64,000 nt of DNA. Origin: Eutrigla gurnardus (Eukaryota > Chordata > Actinopteri > Perciformes > Triglidae). This document shows positions 28,960 to 41,477 of this stretch, one piece after another. The notes beneath the pieces are model-generated. The model worked only from the letters and a program-made list of their open reading frames with translations, made no database searches and was not told where the DNA came from. The position numbers and the translations under genes were made by a program. Location: the NCBI GenBank assembly GCA_963514095.1, contig OY741275.1, positions 26,858,628-26,922,627 of the forward strand. The letters are read 5' to 3'. The first letter of the stretch is position 1. Each line of letters opens with the position of its first letter.

Positions 28960-31900
28960 CTCATCTCTTACCATCTGCGGTGCCGTGCACCAGCATCAGC
29001 GTCTGCTCCCGAAGCGCCTGGACGTTCTGCAGCGCGCTGGAAAACTGAGAGGAGATCAGAAACATCGTAAATAGATGGATATTGGAACTGACGTGGGAGA
29101 AAACAAAAAGAAAAGAAGTCAAATCAAATGGAACGTCTAACGTTTCAGTAATTTCATGAAATGACACAAAGCTGTTCCATCCAGTTAGAGATGTTCAAAG
29201 TGATAAGAATCTGTAATGTCAGTGTCTTTCTAGTAGAAGATGTGAAAGCGGGTGAATGTATACGGAGACCAGTTAGTTGTGTCGGCTGCCTCTTTTCTAC
29301 CTCGTGGATAAAAACACCTCTTCTATCAGAACATCTCGTCTGTGCGGGAGTCTTGTGAGATTCAAACCCCTTTATTTTATTTTTTTGCAGCTCATAAAGA
29401 AGCTGCCACGCCGCTACACATGGTTACCAAACAGACAACATCCTACAGAGAAGAAACTAAACACAAGAACAATGTGAAGCGTCGCCGCCTCGACGGCAGC
29501 GTTCATCGTTCAGCGACTGTGAGAGCTTAACAGATCAACAGTGTGTGTGTGGGTAAACACACACCTGGTATCTGCTGTCATCCCGTAACGGCATGCCCAG
29601 ATATCGCTCAGAGAACGCCGATGCTGTGAAAGAGAAGAGATCGGTTTTTAACAGCTGAACTTGGTGTTCTGCCGTCCTGAGCCCGTTAACAGGAAGGAGA
29701 CCCCGTGGAGGTGGCGGGGTCCACCGTTAACAGGAAGGAGACCCCGTGGAGGTGGCGGGGTCCACCGTTAACAGGAAGGAGACCCCGTGGAGGTGGCGGG
29801 GTCCACCGTTAACAGGAAGGAGACCCCGTGGAGGTGGCGGGGTCCAACGTTAACAGGAAGGAGACCCCGTGGAGGTGGCGGGGTCCACCGTCAACCAGGA
29901 TCCTCAGTAGAGGATGTGCTGCCGTGATGCTACGAGACCACATCCTCATTGCTGGTTTGTAGCAAGATTTACAGGCTGAAGCATCAACCAGCTTTAGTTT
30001 TACTCTTATTTTTGAGTTTTAAATCATGTTTAACTTTCACCTAAATCAATTTGTAGAAAGAAATTCAGCTCAGTCGCCAGGAAAAAATGGCCATCCTATG
30101 TTTCTGCAAACCAGGTTAAACACATTTTTTGATGTTCTTTTTTGTTTGTTTTGTTACGTTGTTTTGTTACGTTGTTTCGTTGCGTTGTTTCGTTGCGTTG
30201 TTTCGTTACATTGTTTCATTACGTTGTTTCGTTGCGTTGTTTCGTTGCGTTGTTTCGTTACATTGTTTCATTACGTTGTTTCGTTGCGTTGTTTCGTTAC
30301 ATTGTTTCATTACGTTGTTTCGTTGCGTTGTTATGCTGCGTTGTTTCATTACATTGTTTCGTTACATTGTTTCATTACGTTGTTTCGTTGCGTTGTTTCG
30401 TTGCGTTGTTATGCTGCGATGTTTCGTTACGCTGTTTCGTTACGCTGTTTCATTACGCTGTTTCGTTACGTTGTGACGTTACATTGTTTGTTACATTGTT
30501 TCGTTACATTGTTTCATTACGTTGTTTCGTTGCGTTGTTTCGTTGCGTTGTTATGCTGCGATGTTTCGTTACGCTGTTTCATTACGCTGTTTCGTTACGT
30601 TGTGACGTTACATTGTTTGTTACATTGTTTCATTACGTTGTTTCATTACGTTGTTTCGTTGCGTTTAAAACACATTAAAACACAAACCATGGTGGATTTC
30701 AACCTCAACCAACTAGTTTTCGTGCCTAAAAAGAAAAGAAGCCAATCCCTTCACCACGTTAACCACGTCATATTGTGCGTTCCTCCAAGCGTAATACGAC
30801 ATGAAATGTATTTTTGGATCAGAAATGTCGACGTTAAAAAGGATCTCATGGTTTGCAGAAACGTTTTATTTATACTTATATATTTTCTGTAGACTTGTTT
30901 GAAGACGTAGAAATGTAAATCCGTGCAGGAGTTGGTTCTCACCGTAGAGTTTCCAGTCCGTCACCGGTGACATCGCACACGAACACTTGAAGAGGCCGTC
31001 GGTGGACTTGAGCATCATTAACGTTATGTACGCTCCGTAACCCTGAAAATCGGAATCAGAATCATTCATCTCATTCATCACGGCTAAATACCCTCAAGCT
31101 GTACAATTATTACAATGTTCAATTATTTACTGGAAAATTTAACAAAACAGCATCTTGATACGTTAAAGCAGAAACTTAACAATTTTAATGGGATGTTAAA
31201 AAAACAAACAGCAGCCTCCTTGTGGCGACTGAACATGAGCTCACCTTTCCAAACAGTGCTATCCGTGACCGATCGATATATGGAAGCTTCATCATAAATC
31301 TGGAAAACAAACATAAACCATGATATGAACACCTGCATTTCAACTGAGAATGTTTCTAAGAAGATGTCTAACTTTTATTTCAGTATATTTACTTGTTATA
31401 TTATATTGACTTCCCTGTTTACTGTTTTTGCACTTAAATTACAAAAGTTCATCTGGTGGAAAGAGATTGTTGTGTTGTTACTTTTGGCCTCATCGACCAC
31501 GTTTGCTAATTGATGCAAATTAACGAGCAAATAGAGTTCGTTGAGACAGATTTGATTTTAGATTAAGGTCGCTGTAATCGCCTTGGCAACCGCGATGCAG
31601 CTCGATACGAGTAGAAAAACAAATAAAAAGTAATTTACAAAGTCAAAAATGAGATGCATTTATCAGATGACTCACCCCCACATACAGCTCAGTGTAATAT
31701 CTTTAAAAGCAAGTTTATGACTGAAATCTTGAATATCTTGAGAAGCTAATTAGCTAATTCAATTAACAAACATGTAATCTGGGAAATATTGGGAAAAATG
31801 TAGTCAAAATTGAAGATATCCCGGCTGGAGGAACATTTCCCGCTGGTGGACGAGGGACATAAAGATAATTACACAGTTGACACGAGTGGACAATTAAGAT

Positions 31901-33804
31901 GCAGGAAAAGAGATTGCAAACAAAAACAATGCCGGCTTTATTCCTCTTGTTTGCACCTCGGAGGAATGAAAAGAAAGGAAGCCGTGTGAATTTCAATCAG
32001 AAGTGTGTTTGGCGATAAGAGCCGAGCAGAAAGCAGCAGCTGCAGCCGGTGAGCCTGAAAACGTCTTCCATCACATCTGCTTCCCCACGCAGCGTCCACA
32101 TTCAGGTAAGTGGCGATTATGAAGCTCTTCTGCAGGAGATTTTAATGTGTTTAAAAGAGGATGAGACGGTTTAACGCTAAGAGAGCCGACACTTCACGAT
32201 CACGGTTGAATTCTGAAAACGTGACGGTGGGATATTTCTCTGATAGTTAGACTTCCTTACGACGGCGTATTAGGACCACTGGAGCAAATTTGCCATTTTT
32301 TCTTACAGTGGCCCAAATACGTAAGTGTGATGACGTACTCGACCGCTGCGATCTGGTCCTGGACGTCGACGGTTCCCAGTCTCTGGTGGACCTCGTGCAG
32401 GACCCGCTGACCCTGGAAGCCGCTGCCCCGGCCGTCCAGACGAGCCACGATGATGCTGTCGGAGCTGACCAGCACCGAGTCCCAGCTGAGGGAGAAGCGG
32501 TCCGACACAGCCTGGCCACCGGGGGCGCTGTCACTGTGAGAGGACGGGACAGCAAGTAAAGAAAACCCAATCAATCAATCAATCAATAGCATGTTATTGG
32601 ATTACATTAGTAGTAGTAGACTTCTTAGCTAGCCTGGTTCACGGCTGGTCTTCATAAATAACACAACGTTGTATTTTGTTAATATCATATATATATATAT
32701 ATATATATATGTCTATGTATGTATTTACATGAGCAGCAGCAGGCCGTAGTGACGGGACTCGGAGAAGTCTGGTGGATACGAGATCTTCAGAGGTAAATCT
32801 GAGAGGAACACAAACAAACAAACATCTGTATCGCCGAATCGTACACCGCCCGACAGGAAACGGCGAGGGAACGGGACGATGGTTCTCACCGAAATGTTCC
32901 ACCTGAACGGTTTTGAACTCCGTCAGCTGGATGCGTTTGAGCTTCAGAGCCGCCTTCAGCAGGGAGTTGTTCTCCAGGATGTAGTAATCTGGGGAGACGA
33001 GGGCAAACCGGTGTAAAAGGATGATCGGAGGCCAAAAACATTTCGTCTTCAGTCTGAGGGTGGATGTGTGGTGTGTGTGTGGGGGGGGGGGTAAGGTGGA
33101 GGTAAGATGGATTATGAGATCTGAGGCGCCGCAATTGTTTCTGACATTGTTTCATTTTGTGCTCAATTTCCATGATTAAAGAAGCTGATTGTTTCCTGGA
33201 TTCCATCTCTTCGGGGTTCAGCCGTTGCAGAGAGAGGCTCCCACTTAAGATTAGAATATGAAATATGCAATCAGAGATGGCAAATCACTTTTTTTAACAA
33301 AGTTCACATTTGCCTTCGGGGTTTTTTCGTTCACCGACACAAAACGCTGGATGTAGTTTGTGAAACAACCTTAAAGGGGAAACGCCTGAATAAAGATTTG
33401 TAATATTTCTGTCTTTGACCACATTAATAACATTTTGGAAATTGAGAAAATGTGCTCCTCTTCAGCCAATCCATAACATAAATTGCCTTTTGTACTTTTG
33501 TTAAATTTGAGCACAATCAAGTGAAAAGGTTGAACCACAGCTGCTCCGGCCGGGATTCTCTCCACACTAGCAAACAATGACTCTCTGGTTCTGGCCATTT
33601 TATTTCCTTCTCTCCATTCGAGCCGTCGGAGAAGCAGCTAAATGAAATGGAAATCATCCAACACTTCTAATGGAAAACCCAAAATCAATAGACGCCTCAT
33701 TATGGAAACCACCAGGGGCCCCGGGTTCCCAGCTGTGGACGGGGCTCCTCTCCAAACAACCCTCGGCAAACTGTTTGCTTTCTGCAGCACAGCTGTTAAC
33801 TTTT

Positions 33805-33862
<58 letters not shown>

Positions 33863-36800
33863 TCCAGATTTGTTAGCCTGTTGACCAGCATCGACCCAGA
33901 ATGAATCTTTTCCTGGAACGCTGTAAAGTTGTGAGTTATTCGGGTCTCTAGAAATAACTAACGTTAATCGTGAATATCATTCAGAGAGAAATGTTGTTTT
34001 TTCACCACATTCGAGGTCATATTGTTCACCGGTTTCTTCGGTTTCAAGATTTATTTTCCTCCTGAAAAACAAAGTATGATGCATGCTTTCATCAGCGAGT
34101 ACGACATTCTACCAATAATATCATGACATCATGCATCGACCAATCACAGCTGGAGAAGGTTGTTAGCTTTGGCTCCACTTCAACTCTTCTTCAAAAATCA
34201 GTTTTAAAAAGAGTCTTTGGAAGTCTGTGGAACGAGGAGATCTGGGTCCAAAAACACAGGACTTTAACCCAGCAGACCGCTGTTAGGGTCATATATAAGT
34301 GTTTATCTTCCCGAAACATAACCAAGAACTTTGGCTGCGTTTTTGTTTCCTTTTAATTTCGTTAATGACGCCGAGAGTCCATTTGAGGTGAAGGGAACGC
34401 CGTAGCTTGATAAATGGAAAACTTGTTCTCCAATCTCAAAACTTGGTTTTCAGCTTCTGGTGCCAAAAAAAAAACTCAACCCAAAATATATATTTATAAA
34501 ACCGCAGTGTCCTCGAGAGAGACTTTAGTTCTACTGCTGATCAACGAGCTCGATGGAAGGTCGGCAGGTTAATGACTTCTTCTCCGATTACAACGTCTCG
34601 TTTTACATTTAAATGCTCCTGTCGTCTGTATGGAATAACATCACCGATACATTGATTGAAATATTGGAGATAAAAATGTGATGTGGTGTCATATTTAAAC
34701 TTAAAGTCGATATGCTAAATAGATGAACAGATGGTGTTTATTAGAAAATGCTGCTGATCCCATTTCCCAGAGTTCCTACAGCCGAGGCGAGGCGAATGCA
34801 AAGGAATAACCTCTTCATATACGGGTGGAAGCTATTATATTATATAGATATATTCACACGAGTACTTACTGGAGTTGTTGAGGCTGTGCAGGATCACGGT
34901 CGGGGCTCCGGGACCTGAAAGGCAAAAGAAAAGCCTGTGAGAGTCACTCAACGTTATATCCTGTTTCTCATTGACTGTCTGTTCAATGCAGATACATACA
35001 AATTAACAAAAAGATACATCTTCAGCAAAACAAAAGTCTCGTTTTCTCCGTTTCCCTCTCGTCACCTTCTATACCTTTCCTGTATCGCTGAGGGGTCGAA
35101 GGTCAGGCACGCTGCCTCTCTAACAGCCTCAAACGGTCACATTTAGCGAGTTCTTTGAAAAGTGCTTCTGAGGAAATAAATAAATAAAGTAGCCGAGGTT
35201 AATATGAGGGCAGACTCGCTGAATAGCAGCCGCATTCTTCCTGCCTTCTTTTGTGCTAAATCACAAACGGCTCTCTCTCTCTCCGACCTTTACATTCACA
35301 GGAGAAACGCTTTCATCGCATGAACGTACCTGCTTTCAACAAGCATTGATTATTAGAGGAACCAGGTCTCGGGGACCAACGTTGCCCCCCCCCCCCCCCC
35401 CCAGAGAAGACCAGAAGCCCCCTCGAGTGTGTTTTTATTACTTCTGGGATAAAGAGAACAGTGTCATCAGCCAATGAAATCACCCAGCGTGACGAGCTTC
35501 TCATCCAGCTCAAAATAAATTAAAACCACAAACAATATAAAGTGTTACCCTCTATTAAATAAGCCGCTCGCCGCCCAACAACACCACCTAAAACTAATTA
35601 TGCGCCGTAGAGTAGCGCTTACAATTTTATGCCCCTCGTTTGGAACTGATGAGAGATTAATTTACAGCCCGATAGTCGGAGGGTGACGGTGTACAACAAG
35701 GCGACGGCTGATATCTGCCAGATGATCTCACACACAGAACAGCTGAATAAATCAGGGACATAAAACCCAGATTCAAAAAAACAATCCTTCATATTTGGTG
35801 TTCTGATCTGCAGCCGTGTCATCTTTCATTCTACGTAGATCATTCGGAATTACAAGGTTGCAATGAAAGTGTGGAATTCATGTTATTTTAGTGCACACAA
35901 AAGAAGAAACCGCCACTACTGGGAGTCAGTTTTATTGAGTCTATTTTCTTCCTGCTCCTCAACTCATTCAGGCTCCTCCATTCAAATATGTTTTGATGAT
36001 GTCACCAAGTACCTCATTAGCATAATATCCATCCAGCTGCTAGTTAGCCCCGCCCTCCAACAAAGCTGAGAAATGTCCTTCCTCTGGACTTGTAGAGGAA
36101 GAGGAGCTGAAGAACAAGAGTTCCTCACTGTTCCTCAGCAGAATGTCTGCTGGTTCTGGTGAGGGGGCGGGGCAGACTGGGCTTTTTGGGAGGGAGGGGC
36201 AGGAAGTCAAACAGAGCTGCTGCAGCCTACCTTTACAGCGCAGGATGACGTGCTGGTTGGTCGGGCTGATGTCGGCATCGAAGTACAGACAGTGAGCTTT
36301 GTTGAGCTCGCAGGTCAGACATCGCCGTGGAAACAGACCCACCGTCTTCACACTGAGGAGGGAAGGCAGGGAGGTTGAGACCACGCTGGCATTACGTTAT
36401 CTTCATCAGGGTCAAAGAAAGCCAACAATACAACAGACCCAACCGTCACAATAACCCGAAATAACAAAAAAAACATGATGTCATAAACCGCTTCCACATT
36501 CGTCACTATTTTCCTACTTTTTAAAGATTAAAAAATGAACGGATTATCTTTGAAAATGACTGACGGATGAACTGATGACGATCAGAAGGACAAGCAGATG
36601 AACTCATCCTCAGCCATTCAAAGATAAACTATCCTTTCAACGTGTGTAGATATGCACTAATAATAAAATGCGTCTGCACAAAGAGCATCAGAGCCGACAT
36701 GGAGTGAACAGGTCGACAGTGATATCAGGTTTAGATGCAAAGATCTCGTGGTGACGAACGTCAACGGGAGTTTTAGTCAGAAGCAAAGTGAAGGAACCTG

Positions 36801-39800
36801 AAGAGCTGCCGTCTCCGTGGGGAACCTTCCGTGCTGAGGAAGTACCTGCACAGAAACAACATCTCTTTTTATTAAAGTTGAATTCATACGTCTGATTCTG
36901 AGATGAAGAGAACCGGCTGTTCGTGTGTCGGACTCACAGGTTGTCGGTGTTCTCGTCGTAGGCGACGATCCGGGTCACCTCCCAGTTCCCCGAGGTCAGA
37001 TGTCGGACTTCGTTCTGATCGGCTCTGAACTGAGAGGAACAGCACAAGATGATTGGTTTCAAGTCCATCAGGATAATTCTGAGTTACAAGTCAGCCTCCA
37101 CACATGCATGATGGTTGCCATGGTGCCAGACAAATTCATATCTATATCTCTACTTGACAAACCCTCCAGGCTGAATGTGATTCAGTGTTAACTCGCCTTT
37201 AAGAGGCTGGTTGATGGTCCAGCATGCAAATCTGTCCTCGAGGGACACTTTCATTTCCAACAATAACTCAAATATACGTTGGTCGATGTTTTATCTGCTG
37301 CTGTAGAATCTTTAATCAATGAACCTGGACCTTTAACCACGACCAAACCAGAACCTGAACCTAAACCAGAACCATAGAGGTCTCCAGTCCGGTCAGAAAA
37401 CACCTCGAAATATTCCTCCAACATTTATTTATCTATGTTTCTATGTTTCCATGGTATTTTACCCATGATACAGCACTTACTTCATTATGAAGTTTAAATT
37501 AATTAACAGTGAACAGATTATTATTCCTATTTACTGCATGTTTTCAACCCGTGGCCCTTTCTAACCCCACCATTGGGTCATTGAAGCCTGCATCAGGTAC
37601 ACCAGCTTCTTAGAAGGAGAATACCTTTTTTTAATTTAGATTTTTTCATAACTTAATTTCAATTTATTGCAAATGTGTAATATGTTAGCATATAAAGCAT
37701 TTAAAGTCCCAACAACACCGGGGTTCCTGGGTGATGTTGGGAACTACAAACTATGTAATAACATCTCATCTTTTTATTTATTTAATTTAATTTGGGGGAT
37801 TTATGTTATTCATTCAATGTTTTAATGACTTTGTTCCCGGCTGAACTGGTCTATTTAAAGCGACGGCACCCTTCCTGCCTGCAGACTGAAGCGGGCGTGA
37901 CTATGACCTGGAGGTTCACCTGCGTGGTAAACATGGCGATGTGATGAAACTCTCCTCGTCCTCCTTGTTTCACCGGGACGGTCAGGAAGAACCTGCCGGC
38001 GTCTTTGGAGAACACCGGCTTCTGGTTCTGTAGGGAACAACAAGATCAACCAATCAGCACTTTCCTGTTCCAGGCTGGGATCAGATCCTCCAACGCGCTG
38101 GGATCAGATCCTCCAACGCGCTGGGATCAGATCCTCCAACGCGCTGGGATCAGATCCTCCAACGCGCTGGGATCAGATCCTCCAACGCGCTGGGATCAGA
38201 TCCTCCAACGCGCTGGGATCAGATCCTCCAACGCGCTGGGATCAGATCCTCCAACACGCTGGGATCAGATCCTCCAACACGCTGGGATCAGATCCTCCAA
38301 CACGCTGGGATCAGATCCTCCAACATGCTGGGATCAGATCCTCCAACACGCTGGGATCAGATCCTCCAACACGCTGGGATCAGGTCCTCCAACGCGCTGG
38401 GATCAGATCCTCCAACACGCTGGGATCAGATCCTCCAACACGCTGGGATCAGATCCTCCAACACGCTGGGATCTCTCTGGTTTTGTTCACCGTTTTCAGA
38501 ACGCCTCATTAAAGATCTCAGAGTTTAAACATCCAGTTCATCGAACTGAAATGTGTTGAAATAAAAAAAGTGAATAAATGTCTCGCTCAGCAACACAAAC
38601 ATCCTCCCGTCTCCGGAGAGAGACTTTACAGATTCAGCCTTCTGGCATTTGAAGGCAATCTTACATTAAACCTGCGTTAGCGGGAAGGCCATCGCTCCTG
38701 CATCTCGCAGATTAACCACCACGACGCTCCGCGTGCCAACACCGCCGGGCCGTTAAATCAGCCGCCGCTTACCGCCAACACATGGACCATGTGACCTCAT
38801 CCTGCCAGCAACGGCCTGTCCTCCGGCTACGACTCCACGTCTAAATGTGAAGACCGAGGTCTCTCATGTTTCACAGTCCGTCAGCACGTTTCTCTGTTTA
38901 CAAGCTGTTTAGTGTCTGATAGTTAATGACCTCTTTATTACGTATAATCCCCACATGAGGCTGAAGAGGAAGGTTGAAGGAAGACCTCCATGTGGAGCCG
39001 GTCCCCGGTCTGTACCCGTTCTGATTAGATCCAGACTCCTGATTGATTTGAACTTCTACAGAACAGCAGGTGACCTGGACTCTTTGAATGAACGCTGCCA
39101 GAACACCCTGTTCTCCATCAAACAGGAGAAAGGTTTTATCCCAATCACCTGTTGTCAATCATTTATTGATTTTTTGAAAGATGTATTTTTTTAAATTGAC
39201 TTACTTGGGGCTTTTAAACTGTGAATTGTGAACAGTTTTCAAACTGCCTTGACCAACAAACAGCTTATTCAGATCCTTTTCTGAGAACATTATTAAAAAT
39301 ATGACTTTGTGCTGCGACTTTTCACGTTTCTGGCAGAAACTCTCGTATAGGTGAGCTCTGTATTTAAGAAGCAGCTTGTGGGGTTAAACCTGACGAGTCT
39401 CAGAGAGGCTCCGGTCTCTGCTGCTGAGGCCTACAGGTGGATTCAATATGAAGTGTGCAGGAGTCTCGTGGTTTCATCTGACGAGCTCTAAAAGGTATGA
39501 AGTGTCGACGGTGACACGTGGAACAGACAGGAAAAGCACTTTACCTGCTTGGAGAGCCAGAGCTCCGAACCTTCCTCGTGTCTCTGAAAAAGACCAGAAA
39601 GAGCAAAATGTCAGTCTGTTGTAAATTCACCAAAACCCCTTGTCTGGGTCCGGGGGTCTGGGGGTCCAGTGGCCTGGGAGTCCTGCAGACGGTCTCAAAT
39701 AGTGATCAATAGAGGATTGTAGATGCAGTGATACTCACTAAATACATTTTATTGGTAAAAGTGTTACATTTTTGTCAAACTTCTGTTAGAATAACAGATT

Positions 39801-40267
39801 TTCCAGACGGAATCAGAACGGAGCTCTAACTTATGTTGGTGTTTGTTTGAAGACGCCACCGGGGGACGCCGTTCCCGGTTGGAGCCCTAGCATAAGTATG
39901 AGCCGGAGCTGGAGCCGGGGTTTTGGCAGCGGCGGCCGGCCGTCGTGTCCAAGCCAGAGCTAAGCTGGCTGCCTCTTGGCCAGGCCGCCTGTTTGTTGGT
40001 GCAGATCATACCAAATCAGGAACCGCAGACCTGGAGGGGGGTCTGGAGAGAGGCCTGAATGGGGGTCTGGAGAGAGGCCTGGAGGGGGGTCTGGAGGGGG
40101 GGTCTGGAGAGAGGCCTGTATGGGGGTCTGGAGGGGGGTCCTGGAGAGAGGCCTGGATGGGGGTCTGGAGGGGGGGTCTGGGGCGATAAGGCCGACCCAA
40201 ATATGAAGAGACTATTGAAGGCGTTTAATCCGGCCGATGGGCTGTGATTAATAATTATATATATACA

Positions 40268-40299
<32 letters not shown>

Positions 40300-41410
40300 T
40301 GTATATATATAAAATGTGATTAATAAGGTGATTGCATTATTATTAGACTACTTGTTAATTACCAACAACTCCTTTGTCTCATTTGAGTTGAATTAATGAA
40401 CCACATGCAGGTTTAAGGAGAAAGTTTCATGGCTATTAAAACCTTTTCATTTTCTGACTCCTCCCAGCTGATGAAGTGATTCTCAACAGATGTTTCTCTA
40501 CTGTAACTGTTTGTCAACAACAACAACAACAACAACAGTGTGATGAATGGACTTCAGATACCGAGACGTCGCTGAGAAGGTTGATAAGCGCCTCGCTGAA
40601 GTAATAAAGTCTGCCGTGAATCAAAGACTCACTTAGATCCTCTTGAACCGGCGACATGGCGGCAGACGGCGAACACTCGGCGGGATGAAGAGAGGGAGGA
40701 TGTGAAATGACGAGCGCTCATGAGAAAGTTCAACTAAACGAGTGTCGGGAAGGAAACACTCGACGTCACCCGGGTGGGAATCACGGCGCTTTGAAGGGGA
40801 GATGGATCTCACGCTCATTGTTCTTTTAGTGTTTTTATTTTTATCAAAAGAAGGCGGAAACAACTCAGTTCTGCTCCTCTGGTCCTCCCCCGCCTCCCTG
40901 TCTGTTTGGATCAAAAAAATAACTGGAGTCCAACTCTGCTCCTCTCTTTTAGGAAGCCGAGAGAGGGGGGCAATATTCAGAGAAATAAAGTGACAAATTT
41001 ACGAGTTTATAAATATATCTAGCCGATATAAACAAGCTGCTTGGATCCGCTAACACCAGATGTTTGCCGTTGCTATGACAACAAGTGAAAGCTACCGCTA
41101 GCATCCTAGCCCAACCGCCAGATCAATAAACAGCCATAAGATGACAGTTTGTCCTCATATGAATAAAAGCAACAATAAGCATCACCATCATCACCCTAAG
41201 GACCTTAACGAGGTGATGTCACACGTTGGGATGATTCATTAGAAACATAAACGTACATTCATGGGACGTTAGCTAGCCTAGAGGCCGGTTGTTAGCATTG
41301 TAAAAAAAAAAACCCCGCAAATTTGCCTTTTTGTAAATTTATTCCTAAGATCCGTTCAGAAACTCAAATCAGATGCAGAAAGTCTTTATAAAGCTAAAGA
41401 TACACTTCTT

Positions 41411-41477
<67 letters not shown>

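Noticed and set aside
30026..30892. 288-codon frame rich in Cys/Phe/Val, membrane-like
   Set aside because: 13-bp tandem repeat in an intron; all three frames give similar peptides.
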